64,000 nucleotides of DNA from Algoriphagus sp. (GCA_029945945.1 JAQSDM010000009.1:434001-498000); one strand, 5' to 3'. Positions 47,698-56,597 are shown, counted from the first letter of the stretch. Program-made: numbers and translations. Notes: generated by a model from the letters alone, not told the origin.

Positions 47698-48537
47698 ATG
47701 GAATTATACACAGTCAATACCGGATTTTTCAAGCTGGACGGAGGTGCAATGTTTGGCGTAGTGCCAAAGACACTTTGGTCACGAACCAATCCGGCAGATG
47801 AGAATAACCTGTGTAACTGGGCGATGCGTTGCTTGCTGGCTGTGGAAGGAGATCGGATTATTTTGATTGATAATGGAATCGGAAACAAGCAAGACGCCAG
47901 GTTCTTTTCCCATTATTATCTTCATGGAGACGACTCGCTTGCGAAAAGCCTTCGGGAAATCGGATTAGGGTTTCACCAGATTACAGACAACTTTTTAACG
48001 CACCTGCACTTTGATCATTGTGGAGGGGGAGTGAGCTATGGTTCGCATGGGCAATACGAAATGACTTTCCCCCGTGCCACCTATTGGTCAAACGAAGAAC
48101 ATTGGAAATGGGCTACAATTCCAAATCCGAGAGAGAAAGCTTCTTTTCTGACGGAAAACATCCTTCCGATGCAGGAAATGGGACATTTGAAGTTTTTGGA
48201 CTTGCATCAAAAAACATTGTTTCCTGGATTTGACTTCCTGACCGTTGATGGTCATACTGACAAACAAATGCTTCCTAAGATTCAATACAAAGGGAAAACA
48301 GTTGTTTTTGTAGCAGATTTGCTTGCCTCTGTGGCCCATATCCCGATTCCGTATGTGATGGGGTATGATACCAGACCTCTTCTTACTATGGATGAAAAAG
48401 CAAGGTTTTTAGAAGAGGCAGCAAGGGAAGAATGGATTTTGTTTTTTGAGCATGATCCTGTGAATGAATGCTGTACCGTGAAAATGACGGAAAAGGGAGT
48501 CAGAGTCGATCAAACATTTAAACTCAATGAAATCTAA
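47698..48537 (+). CDS. MBL-fold metallo-hydrolase
   Basis: 279 residues. Metallo-beta-lactamase motifs: HLHFDHCGGG (HxHxDH), GHTDKQM (third His), VADLLAS (bridging Asp) and FEHDP (last His), all intact for two metal ions. The overall plan (N-terminal TLWSRTNPADENNLCNWAMRCLLAVEGDRIILIDNGIG) resembles lactonase/AHL-hydrolase-like cytoplasmic members, but the substrate is uncertain. Its stop overlaps the patatin start by 11 nt. Confidence 0.88.
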   Translation: MELYTVNTGFFKLDGGAMFGVVPKTLWSRTNPADENNLCNWAMRCLLAVEGDRIILIDNGIGNKQDARFFSHYYLHGDDSLAKSLREIGLGFHQITDNFLTHLHFDHCGGGVSYGSHGQYEMTFPRATYWSNEEHWKWATIPNPREKASFLTENILPMQEMGHLKFLDLHQKTLFPGFDFLTVDGHTDKQMLPKIQYKGKTVVFVADLLASVAHIPIPYVMGYDTRPLLTMDEKARFLEEAAREEWILFFEHDPVNECCTVKMTEKGVRVDQTFKLNEI

Positions 48538-49330
48538 TTTGAAAATCGGATTAGCACTTTCTGGAGGCGGGGTTCGCGGAATTTCACACTTGGGCGTGCT
48601 CAAAGGCCTGAAAGAAGTTGGCATCATTCCAACCAAAGTTTCCGGCACTTCAGCAGGTGCAATTGCCGGAGCAATGTACTGCGAGGGGTATGAGCCTGAG
48701 GAAATTCTTAAAATAATCGTCGAAACTAACTTTTTTAAATTCATGCGTCCTGCTATTTCCTGGAAGGGAATATTGAAAATGGACACTGTGGAAAGTTTGT
48801 TTAAGATTTATCTTTCCCACAATGATTTTTCAAAACTTAAAATTCCGCTTTCGGTAGCAGCCACGGATATAAGTAAAGGAAAGTCAGTGTACTTTTCCGA
48901 AGGGGAGTTAATCAAACCAATTATGGCTTCTGCATGCATTCCCGGAATGTTTGAGCCGATTGTGATCGGAAGTAAACATTTGGTTGACGGAGGAATTTTA
49001 AACAATCTACCTATTGAGCCTTTGGATGGAATTTGTGATTATGTAATTGGCGTAAACTGCAATCATCTGCCGGAGGAAATGAATATCCGAAACATGAAAA
49101 ACCTGATCGAACGATCTGTGATCATGGCAATGAATTATAATGTGTACAGTCGGGAGTCGAAATGCGATTTCTTTATCGAAGCCCCTGGTTTGGGAAAATA
49201 TGGTGTTTTTGATATCAAAAAAGCACCTGAACTTTTTCAGGCAGGATACGATCGCACAATGCAATTCATTGAAGAAAATCCTTCAATTTTAGAACTTGCA
49301 GAAAAAACCAATAAGTCAGTAAGCATATGA
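48527..49330 (+). CDS. Patatin-like phospholipase
   Basis: 267 residues, single patatin domain: oxyanion loop SGGGVRGISHLGVLKGL (14-30), nucleophile GTSAGA, and catalytic Asp in DGGILNNLP. Family members hydrolyse acyl esters of phospholipids or lipoproteins. There is no signal peptide, so it is cytoplasmic. It overlaps the MBL gene by 11 nt. The TGA stop shares its last A with the ATG of leader element B (TGATG), coupling it to the downstream acyltransferase. Confidence 0.92.
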   Translation: MKSNLKIGLALSGGGVRGISHLGVLKGLKEVGIIPTKVSGTSAGAIAGAMYCEGYEPEEILKIIVETNFFKFMRPAISWKGILKMDTVESLFKIYLSHNDFSKLKIPLSVAATDISKGKSVYFSEGELIKPIMASACIPGMFEPIVIGSKHLVDGGILNNLPIEPLDGICDYVIGVNCNHLPEEMNIRNMKNLIERSVIMAMNYNVYSRESKCDFFIEAPGLGKYGVFDIKKAPELFQAGYDRTMQFIEENPSILELAEKTNKSVSI

Positions 49331-49420
49331 TGAAATCGAGCATGACGCAAGCGTCACACACTGGAATGATTATCAACCATGCGAGATTCCATGTGGCCCT
49401 TAAAAATCAATTATAAACAC
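49330..49420 (+). repeat. Leader element copy B (91 nt), with 28-codon ORF, directly before PlsC-like gene
   Basis: Same length as copy A, with differences only in the loop, the linker and the 3' tail. Arms are at 49330-49344 and 49378-49392, with the inner TGACG-CAAG-CGTCA kept. The ORF 49330-49416 reads MKSSMTQASH...MIINHARFHV...KNQL, begins inside the patatin stop (TGATG) and ends 4 nt before the ATG at 49421 (TAA-ACAC-ATG). Confidence 0.75.
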
Positions 49421-49978
49421 ATGAAATTAATTTCCCGATTTATTTTCTGGATTTCAGGCTGGTCACTCAATAATAATTGGCCGAAGGGTGTAAAGAAGGC
49501 AGTTCTGATTGCTGTTCCTCATACCTCCAATTGGGATTTATTATATGCTCGTGCAGCATTTTTTCTAATGGACATTCCGGTAAAATTTACCATCAAGCAG
49601 GAAGTGATGGTGGGACCGCTGGGTTGGCTGATCAAAGGATTGGGCGGAATTGGAATCGACCGAAAACGGATCCCGGGAGGGAGAAAGCAAACCTATACAG
49701 AGGCGATGATTAATATGCTGAAGGAATCGGATGACTTGGTAGTGATGGTGACTCCCGAAGGAACTCGAAGTGCGGTGACTAAATGGAAATCAGGATTTTA
49801 TCACATCGCACTTGGAGCCGAAGTTCCTATTGTGGTGGGGTATTTAGACTATAAGAAAAAGGAAGCCGGCATTGGTCCGTGCATCTATCCAAACGGAAAT
49901 ATGGATGAGCAAATCGAGGAGCTAAAAGCGTTTGCAAAGACTGTGACGGGTAAGTATCCGGAGAAAGGGATTGTTTGA
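49421..49978 (+). CDS. PlsC-like 1-acyl-glycerol-3-phosphate acyltransferase family protein
   Basis: 185 residues from ATG 49421 (MKLISRFIFWISGWSLNNNW); the frame-open extension to 49379 lies within the leader element and is rejected. Acyltransferase motifs: HTSNWD (HX4D), GIGIDR (block II, acceptor binding), TPEGTRS (block III) and a VPIVVGYLDY strand. It is shorter than typical PlsC. The acyl acceptor is unknown. It sits behind MBL and patatin genes and leader element B, suggesting lipid remodelling in one transcript. Confidence 0.87.
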   Translation: MKLISRFIFWISGWSLNNNWPKGVKKAVLIAVPHTSNWDLLYARAAFFLMDIPVKFTIKQEVMVGPLGWLIKGLGGIGIDRKRIPGGRKQTYTEAMINMLKESDDLVVMVTPEGTRSAVTKWKSGFYHIALGAEVPIVVGYLDYKKKEAGIGPCIYPNGNMDEQIEELKAFAKTVTGKYPEKGIV

Positions 49979-50201
49979 GATAAGATTTAGGATGGAGGAT
50001 TTCGGATTAATGACACACTTGGCCTCCAACTTTTTTTATTGACCACTAATCCTGAAGATTGGTACACTCCTCAAAAAAACCCTTTTTTTTGTCAAAATAG
50101 CAGAAAAATGAACATAGTGGAATAATGTTTGCGAACTAAAAGCTTGAAATCAAACCGATTCGAAAACTCCATTTATTCAATAGTCAAGGATTACTTTAAG
50201 A

Positions 50202-50930
50202 ATGCAAAAAATTCCATTAATTCTCCTTGCAGCCTTTTTTGTACTTTTTTCTTTAGGCACAATGGCAGCAGGAAAGTATCTCCCCGCCATTAAAAAGCAA
50301 TTAAAGAAGACCTATTCCGCCCTTACGACTACACCTGATCCTCCACGCCAGGTTGAAGAGGTCGAGCCCATCCCAATAGATGTTACCACTCCCTCACCTG
50401 ACCTTAGTATTGTAGTTCCAGAGCGAGTGATCACCAAAGAATATGACAATCACCTTGTCGCGGGAGAAAACAACGGATTTGGGTTGATCGAAAGTGGAGA
50501 ACATTTCCAGAAGCTGATCAATGAAAATAAGTTGGTGCCTATAAATCGAGGCTCGGGTTATCAAGTTGACAAACTCAAACATAGCCATCCGTTTGTGACA
50601 CCTCGTTCAAAAATTATCCTGGAGGAAATTGGACAAGCTTTTCAAGTTTCGGCTAACGAAGAAACCTATTTCACGATTACATCCGTAACAAGAACTCCCG
50701 AACAGCAACAGAAATTAAGAAAACGAAATAGAAATGCCACTTCCGGTGTCAGTTCGCATTCCTATGGAGTTTCATTTGATATTTCTTATATCAGATTTAA
50801 TGGAAAAAAAGGCCCAAACTGGTCCGCTCAAAAAGATCTGGAATCTGTGCTAAATGACTTCCAAGCAGCAAACAAAATATTCTTCATCAAGGAGCGGAAA
50901 CAGTCCTGTTACCATATCACGGTGAGGTAA
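50202..50930 (+). CDS. DUF5715-like exported protein with M15 peptidase-like motif
   Basis: 242 residues: N-terminal signal or anchor (IPLILLAAFFVLFSLGTMAA), a Pro-rich linker (about 48-75), then a domain with SVTRTPEQQQKLRKRN and SSHSYGVSFDISYI. The SxHxxGxxxD pattern and a final His in CYHITVR give the zinc ligands of VanY/M15-type peptidases. This is the DUF5715 arrangement as I recall it. Likely periplasmic peptidoglycan-related activity (inferred). Monocistronic. Confidence 0.75.
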   Translation: MQKIPLILLAAFFVLFSLGTMAAGKYLPAIKKQLKKTYSALTTTPDPPRQVEEVEPIPIDVTTPSPDLSIVVPERVITKEYDNHLVAGENNGFGLIESGEHFQKLINENKLVPINRGSGYQVDKLKHSHPFVTPRSKIILEEIGQAFQVSANEETYFTITSVTRTPEQQQKLRKRNRNATSGVSSHSYGVSFDISYIRFNGKKGPNWSAQKDLESVLNDFQAANKIFFIKERKQSCYHITVR

Positions 50931-51174
50931 GGATCTAATCTTCTTAAACTAATATGACTATTCTGATTGTTGGGCATGGGATACTATCCTAAAATGTAGC
51001 AGCCCAACACCAACCCATAACTTTATTTGGTTTTTTTTTGAATTGAAAAATCCCAATTGCTCACCCGAGCTATCGGGATAAAAGGGGGAGTAATATTTCA
51101 GCATCCCAATAGCTACCGGGATTAAAACCAATAGGTTCAATCTATCTTGAAGAAATCCGGATAAACATATTTAA

Positions 51175-51600
51175 TCATTTTCCTTCCTCTTCCTTAAAAT
51201 CCAAACTCACAGAATTGATGCAGTAACGAATTCCTCCCTGGTCTTTTGGCCCATCCGGGAATCGATGACCCAAATGCCCGCCACATTTGCCACAAAGAAT
51301 CTCTTCCCGAACCATAAAGTGCGAATAGTCCATGTGGACATCGATTGCATCCGGTCGAACAGGTTCGGTGAAACTTGGCCATCCGCACCCACTATCGAAT
51401 TTTTTGGAGGAATGAAAAATCTCATTTCCACAAGCTTTGCACTCGTAGATTCCGGTGTCTTTGTTGAGGTTGTACTGACCGGTGAATGGTCGCTCAGTAC
51501 CTTTTTCTCTTAATACTTTAAAGGATTGAGGATCAAGAATTTCTTTCCATTCCTCCTCGCTCTTTTCCACCTGATATTTTTTCTCGACCTTATTTTTCAT
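51175..51600 (-). CDS. msrB: Peptide-methionine (R)-S-oxide reductase MsrB
   Basis: 141 residues. Zinc Cys pairs CKAC and CGKC, GCGWPSF, GHLGHRFPDGP and catalytic Cys in RYCINSVSL are all present. No signal peptide, so cytoplasmic. It reduces the R epimer of methionine sulfoxide in proteins using thioredoxin. Single-gene unit on the minus strand, converging with the DUF5715 gene; the 240-nt spacer has only short imperfect hairpins around CCCGAGCTATCGGG (51065-51078). Confidence 0.97.
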   Translation of the reverse strand: MKNKVEKKYQVEKSEEEWKEILDPQSFKVLREKGTERPFTGQYNLNKDTGIYECKACGNEIFHSSKKFDSGCGWPSFTEPVRPDAIDVHMDYSHFMVREEILCGKCGGHLGHRFPDGPKDQGGIRYCINSVSLDFKEEEGK

Positions 51601-51731
51601 AAATCATGATTTTCATTATAAACCCCAATTTTCAACTCAAAGTTTGATCCCTGTTTGATTGTTTAGAAGTTTAAGGTTTAAGCGCTTAAGCTTTAAACCA
51701 TTAACCCAATAACCTTTTAACCCTTCAAAAC

Positions 51732-54122
51732 CTATTTTGGGGAAAGCACCAACGTACTCTTCGCTTTATCCCTGATTTCCGCCTCATTCATCAATTGAGG
51801 ACGATATCTTCCTTTGGCATAAAGTTCTGCCTGATCGGAGTAATGCTTGCTGAACCGGTTTCCGCTTTGGCCGGTTGGCAAGACCGAAACGGATGCTTCC
51901 ACATCAACAAAGTCCAGAATGATTCGCATCGCCGGTCCGGAAGTCACTTTGTAAATTCCTTCTCCATTCATTCTGAATGCCAATTTATTGACAGATTCCT
52001 CGTTTGCCGGGATTGGTTGGGTTCTTACGTTGAAGATTTTATCCAAAGGCTTTTTAGCTCCAAGTGGGTGAGGATGCTCCGCCACGATTGCTTTTTCCCA
52101 GTTCCAATCATCTGAATCAAGGCCAAACTGAGCGCTCAATTCCCCCAGGGAAAGCTCCAGTGCTTTGGTGATGATTTGCTCTCGGGTTTCCTTGAGTTCA
52201 GTGGAGCGATCATCCCACCATGGATTTGCTTCGAAATTCAGGAAATGCTTGGTACTTCTGATCATCATAAATGTGCCCAGATAAGCTTCAAAAGCTTCTT
52301 TTCCAAGTTCATCTTCCATCGCCAATCTCAGCGTATGATATGTCCATTTGTAAAAAAGAGTAGGGGCTTCGCTATTCAGATCGTGGTTACCATCCCAGTT
52401 TTCCAGTTGGTTTAAAATATCTGATTGTTCTGAAAATTCTTCCCGCTTGACATTGGAAAGCAGGAATTGAGCATTCTTGGGATGCGTTTCATTCAAAGTT
52501 TCCAGTTGAAGGGATTTAATCGATTCGAGATCCCAATCTTCACGACTCATGACAGTTTTAGCGATCCTGTTGTAGCGATCACCGGGATAATAGTAGCCGG
52601 GGAAAAGTATGCCGTTGCTCATCGAATCGGGCTGATTGTTTGCAGAGGCTACGAATCCGCTTTCGGGATTAATGCTCTGAGGATTGACAGAGAATGGATA
52701 CCAACCTTGAGGTTGCGAACCCGGATCAGAACCGTCGGCAAAGATCTTGGAATGGACTTTTTCTCCCCGGATCGGAAGCTTTGCAGCTGCCCACCAGGCA
52801 ATGTTTCCGGCTTTATCTCCGTACATGATGTTGAGTCCCGGAGCATGAATGAGTGAAGAAGCATCCGCCACATCCTGCATGGATTCAGCATGATTGATTT
52901 TGTAGATTGCCTCCAGTGCTTTTGTTGGCTCTAAAATATAAACCCACCAGGACGAAACAGGATTCTCAGTCAAGGCTGCGATTTCCGGTACTACGGGATT
53001 CATAATAGGTCCGTGAACAGTCTCCCGGATTTCAAATTCAACAGGATCCTGTCCTTTCACAGCAATGGTTTCTGTTCTTTTTGTAATTACAGTGGCACTG
53101 TCCCCAATCAGGATTTCAGTTGGATTGGATGGATTGAGTTTCTCTTCGAAAAAGTCCTGATCGTCATTCTCAAACATCGTCAAGCCTACGCTGTGATTTC
53201 GGCTGTGACCAACCAAGCCAAAAGGCAATCCGGCCAAATGATTTCCATAGAAACTATAGCCGGGATATTCGATATGTGCCTCATACCAAACAGAAGGTGA
53301 TGAAAAACCAATGTGTGTGTCATTCGCAAAAAGCACCTGTCCACTGGCGGTTCGGGAACCGGAAATTACCCAGCTATTTGACCCTTCCAAAAGCGGAACC
53401 GGAAGCTTGTCCAGCATGCTGATCAGACTGGGATTTTCAGTTTTTGGTGCCAAAAGCGAATCAGGATAATTGACCGGAATCACGTAATGTTCGGGTAAAG
53501 TTTGAACTGAAAGAGCCGAAAGATATTCGTTCCCAAGTTCGCGAGCCATTTTGGTCACCAAAGGATCTGTTTTCAAGCCCATTGCAAAAGTGAAAGCCAT
53601 GTAACCTGTAATCGGATGCATGTCTTCCAGTGTGAATTCCCTTGGTTTGGCACCCAAAAGCGTGTATTCAATCGGAAGTCTTCCTTCTGCGATAAATTCG
53701 TTTACACCCGCAGCGTAGGCTTCTGCGGCTGATTTCCAGGGAGATTCTCCTTCTTTGAGGAAAGCTTCATTACTTTCTCTTGCGTGTTTTGGAATTCCCA
53801 AGGTTCTGAAAAACTTGTCAATATCCAGGACATCCGGACCGAGAAGTTCGGCAAGTGTACCCGAACCCACTCTCCGCATCATTTCCATCTGAAAAAGCCT
53901 ATCCTGAGCGTGTACATATCCCAAAGCCCGATAGGCATCTTCAGCGTTTTGTGCATAAATATGAGGCACTCCGAATTTGTCAAAGATGACTTCAACTTCA
54001 GAATTGAGACCTTCGATGTTCTTTTGGCCGCTGTATTGGGGAGAATGAAGGACAATCAGGATTAGAACTCCGAAAACAAGGACCAAAACGATGGAACCGA
54101 GGATTATTCCGACTTTTTTCAT
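51732..54122 (-). CDS. Penicillin acylase family Ntn hydrolase
   Basis: 796 residues: N-terminal membrane or signal helix (5-27), alpha-chain region (VIFDKFGVPHIYAQNAEDAYRALGYVHAQDRLFQMEMMRR), then the autoprocessing site before Ser248 in LEGSNSWVISG, the new N-terminal nucleophile of the beta chain. TASGQVLFANDTHIG, FENDDQDFFEE and SANNQPDS follow. Family members cleave acyl amides (penicillins, acyl-homoserine lactones, fatty-acid amides); the substrate here is unknown. Monocistronic; upstream lies a three-hairpin intergenic element. Confidence 0.94.
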   Translation of the reverse strand: MKKVGIILGSIVLVLVFGVLILIVLHSPQYSGQKNIEGLNSEVEVIFDKFGVPHIYAQNAEDAYRALGYVHAQDRLFQMEMMRRVGSGTLAELLGPDVLDIDKFFRTLGIPKHARESNEAFLKEGESPWKSAAEAYAAGVNEFIAEGRLPIEYTLLGAKPREFTLEDMHPITGYMAFTFAMGLKTDPLVTKMARELGNEYLSALSVQTLPEHYVIPVNYPDSLLAPKTENPSLISMLDKLPVPLLEGSNSWVISGSRTASGQVLFANDTHIGFSSPSVWYEAHIEYPGYSFYGNHLAGLPFGLVGHSRNHSVGLTMFENDDQDFFEEKLNPSNPTEILIGDSATVITKRTETIAVKGQDPVEFEIRETVHGPIMNPVVPEIAALTENPVSSWWVYILEPTKALEAIYKINHAESMQDVADASSLIHAPGLNIMYGDKAGNIAWWAAAKLPIRGEKVHSKIFADGSDPGSQPQGWYPFSVNPQSINPESGFVASANNQPDSMSNGILFPGYYYPGDRYNRIAKTVMSREDWDLESIKSLQLETLNETHPKNAQFLLSNVKREEFSEQSDILNQLENWDGNHDLNSEAPTLFYKWTYHTLRLAMEDELGKEAFEAYLGTFMMIRSTKHFLNFEANPWWDDRSTELKETREQIITKALELSLGELSAQFGLDSDDWNWEKAIVAEHPHPLGAKKPLDKIFNVRTQPIPANEESVNKLAFRMNGEGIYKVTSGPAMRIILDFVDVEASVSVLPTGQSGNRFSKHYSDQAELYAKGRYRPQLMNEAEIRDKAKSTLVLSPK

Positions 54123-54246
54123 TTGGGAAAGTAATTTCAGAAAAGATAATAGGATTGGTGATCAAAAGAAAAGGGCAGGTCGTCAGAGAATTTCTGAGAA
54201 TTGAAATCTTCTTCTCACTCCTTATAAAGATTGAGGAGATTTCAGA

Positions 54247-54342
54247 TTCAACCCGGAAAGGGTTGAACAAAATGAATTTACCTAATCATTTCTATTCTCC
54301 GCATTTCATTCGGAGTTATTGATGTTTATTCCCTTCGGGAAT
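54247..54342. repeat. Three-hairpin extragenic element
   Basis: TTCAACCC-GGAAA-GGGTTGAA (54247-54267), CTCCG-N9-CGGAG (54297-54315) and ATTCCC-TTC-GGGAAT (54328-54342) follow each other with AT-rich linkers in the 251-nt spacer before the penicillin acylase gene. Confidence 0.6.
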
Positions 54343-54373
54343 TAAACCATTAACCTAAAACCTATTAACCGAA

Positions 54374-55555
54374 TTAAGACTCCTCAATAGCTCTCAAAAT
54401 GATGGTGCAGGCTTTTCTGATTTCCCCTTCGGAGATTGTTAATGGCGGAGCAATTCTCATCGAGTCGTCGCAAAAAAGAAACCAATCGGTGATTACTCCC
54501 AGTTCGATGGCCCGGTCAATGATAGGTTTCAGAACATCAAAAGATTCAAATTCCACAGCCATCATGAGCCCTTTATTTCGGATGGATTTGATTTTCGGGT
54601 GAACTAATAAACTTTTGATCAGATTGGCTTTTGCTTCAACCTGATCGATGAGATTCTCTTCCAGCAAAATTTGAATGGTGGCCAATGATGCAGCGGAACT
54701 GACCGGATGCCCTCCAAAAGTGGTGATATGGCCAAGAAGTGGATTGTTTTTGAAAACAGCCATCACTTCTTTATTGGCAATAAACGCTCCGATCGGCATT
54801 CCTCCGCCCATTCCTTTGGCACAAACGATCATATCCGGCACGATATCGAAATGCTCAAATGCCCAGAATTTTCCTGTTCGGCCAAATCCACATTGAATTT
54901 CATCCAGGATCAGAAGTGTTCCGGTTTCATCACATCGCTTGCGCAAAGCGTGAAAATATTGCTTGCAGGCTACACGAATTCCAGCTTCGCCCTGAATAGT
55001 TTCAATGATAACAGCTGCGGTATCCGAATCGATTTTCGCCAGATCTGAAAAACTTCCATAATGGATATGACTGATTCCAGGCAGCAGAGGGCGATATGCT
55101 CGTTTGAAAACTTCATTCCCACCCACACTCAAAGAACCGTGAGAACTTCCGTGGTAAGCATCCACACAGGAAATGAAATTTGGCTTTCCTGTAAATCGCT
55201 TGGCAAGTTTCATCGCTCCTTCGACAGCTTCTGAACCGCTATTGACCAGATAGACATTGTCCAGATGATCCGGCAAAGTGTCACAAAGGGCTTTTGCAAG
55301 TAAGGTTTGAGGGCTTTGGACGTATTCACCATACACCATCAAGTGCAGGTATTTGTCTAGTTGATGGTGAATTGCTTCCAGGACTTTTGGATGACGGTGA
55401 CCAACATTGCTCACGCCGATTCCGGAAATCAGGTCCATGTAAGTTTCACCGTTTGGACCAAAAAGGAAAACACCTTCAGCTTTTTCCACCTCAATCATCA
55501 GGGGAAAATCCGTAGTCTGCGCTAAATGCTGCAAAAAAAGCTGTCGGTTATTCAT
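54374..55555 (-). CDS. Class III PLP-dependent aminotransferase
   Basis: 393 residues. Class III features: FLFGPNGETYMDLISGIGVSNVGHRHP at the N-terminus, NSGSEAVEGAMKLAKRFTG (PLP-phosphate contact), DEIQCGFGRTGKFWAFEH, and the PLP Lys in CAKGMGGGMPIGAF, then HITTFGGHPVSSAA. It resembles acetylornithine, ornithine and 4-aminobutyrate aminotransferases; no arginine genes are adjacent, so the substrate is open. It is 12 nt downstream of the methyltransferase gene at 55568, probably co-transcribed. Confidence 0.92.
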   Translation of the reverse strand: MNNRQLFLQHLAQTTDFPLMIEVEKAEGVFLFGPNGETYMDLISGIGVSNVGHRHPKVLEAIHHQLDKYLHLMVYGEYVQSPQTLLAKALCDTLPDHLDNVYLVNSGSEAVEGAMKLAKRFTGKPNFISCVDAYHGSSHGSLSVGGNEVFKRAYRPLLPGISHIHYGSFSDLAKIDSDTAAVIIETIQGEAGIRVACKQYFHALRKRCDETGTLLILDEIQCGFGRTGKFWAFEHFDIVPDMIVCAKGMGGGMPIGAFIANKEVMAVFKNNPLLGHITTFGGHPVSSAASLATIQILLEENLIDQVEAKANLIKSLLVHPKIKSIRNKGLMMAVEFESFDVLKPIIDRAIELGVITDWFLFCDDSMRIAPPLTISEGEIRKACTIILRAIEES

Positions 55556-55567
55556 TTTAACTCCGGG

Positions 55568-56464
55568 TCAAAAACTTGAAAAGCGGAAGAATACCCCCAG
55601 TGGAAGTTTCTTTTCATATCTGTCCTCCAGATACAATTCCCCATGCTCAGCATTCTCAACTTTTCCAAAATTTGTTCGGATCAGGTTGGCCGCAATCAGG
55701 GAAGAGAAGCTCAATGAGTACATATTCAAAAGCAGGAAGTGATCTTTTGGATCCATGATTTCTGCGCAAACTTTCAGCATTTCGTTGATTTGCTCTTCGA
55801 GAATCCACTTTTCTCCTTCAGGTCCACGACCATAAGCAGGAGGATCCAGGATGATTCCCTGGTATTTATTTCCACGACGGGATTCACGTTTGATGAATTT
55901 CATCGCATCATCTACCATCCAGCGGATCCCATCCAGTCCTGAAGCTTCCATGTTGTGTTTGGACCAGGTGACTACCTGTTTTACGGAGTCTAGATGAGTG
56001 ACATCGGCTCCTGCAGCTTTTGCAGCAACACTGGCAGCCCCCGTATAGGCAAAGAGGTTGAGAACTTTTGGATTCTTCACCGGGCTGCGTTTGACAGTCT
56101 GGTAGATGTAGTCCCAATTGACGGCCTGCTCAGGGAAAAGTCCGATATGTTTAAAAGAGGTCAGCGCAAGGCTTAGGCTCATTTTCAGGCCTTCGGGATT
56201 GGTATATCCGATTTGCCAGTTGTGCGGCATCGGCTGAAGTTGTTCCCATTGGCCTTTTTCAGGATTGCTTTTTTCTTTTGCAAAATGCGCATGCGCAAGC
56301 TTTCTCCAATCTGAGTCCGGCAGACTTTTGTCCCAGATTGCCTGAGGCTCAGGTCGGCTGAGGATAAACTTCCCGAATCGTTCCAGTTTTTCAAATCCAC
56401 CCGTATCGATGAGTTCGTAATCTTCCCAAATACCGGGACTGAGTGACTGAATAGATTCTTTCAT
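55568..56464 (-). CDS. Class I SAM-dependent methyltransferase (RlmI/RlmK-like core)
   Basis: 298 residues, lacking a PUA domain. Methyltrans_SAM-type features: VLNLFAYTGAASVAAKAAGADVTHLDSVKQVVTWSKHN (SAM loop), IILDPPAYGRGPEGEKW (catalytic DPPAY), LLNMYSLSFSS. Probably an RNA cytosine-C5 or related methyltransferase; the target is unknown. The ATG at 56464 overlaps the stop of leader-element ORF C (ATGA). Upstream a perfect -7 box (56581-56588) drives the element and gene; the aminotransferase follows. Confidence 0.85.
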   Translation of the reverse strand: MKESIQSLSPGIWEDYELIDTGGFEKLERFGKFILSRPEPQAIWDKSLPDSDWRKLAHAHFAKEKSNPEKGQWEQLQPMPHNWQIGYTNPEGLKMSLSLALTSFKHIGLFPEQAVNWDYIYQTVKRSPVKNPKVLNLFAYTGAASVAAKAAGADVTHLDSVKQVVTWSKHNMEASGLDGIRWMVDDAMKFIKRESRRGNKYQGIILDPPAYGRGPEGEKWILEEQINEMLKVCAEIMDPKDHFLLLNMYSLSFSSLIAANLIRTNFGKVENAEHGELYLEDRYEKKLPLGVFFRFSSF

Positions 56465-56556
56465 CTGTTTATAATTTGATTTTTAGCGGCCAGATGGAAT
56501 CTCGCATGGTTGATAATCATTGGTCTGTGGTCACCTTGGGTCATGCTCGATTTCAT
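56465..56556 (-). repeat. Leader element copy C (92 nt), with 31-codon ORF overlapping methyltransferase start
   Basis: Third copy, minus strand. Arms are at 56556-56542 and 56508-56494, identical to copies A and B. The inner segment differs (TGACC-CAA-GGTGA), but still pairs. The ORF 56556-56461 reads MKSSMTQGDH...MIINHARFHL...KNQ; one extra A in the tail shifts its stop so that TGA overlaps the methyltransferase ATG as ATGA. Confidence 0.75.
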
Positions 56557-56580
56557 GCGTGTTTGTCTGAATTGAGGATG

Positions 56581-56588
56581 CAAAAATA
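56581..56588 (-). promoter_or_regulatory. -7 box upstream of leader element C
   Basis: TATTTTTG on the minus strand, a perfect TAnnTTTG, 25 nt before the element, between the SDR stop and the element. Confidence 0.5.
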
Positions 56589-56597
56589 GGGAAATTA

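Noticed and set aside
49379..49420. Alternative start of the PlsC-like gene within leader element B
   Set aside because: Those 14 codons are a different frame of the repeat, and are absent as coding sequence in copies A and C.
44922..56556. Insertion sequence or MITE explanation with a transposase in the window
   Set aside because: No transposase, RAYT gene or target-site duplication was seen; the elements stop at start codons, not at duplicated targets. A REP-like origin remains open.
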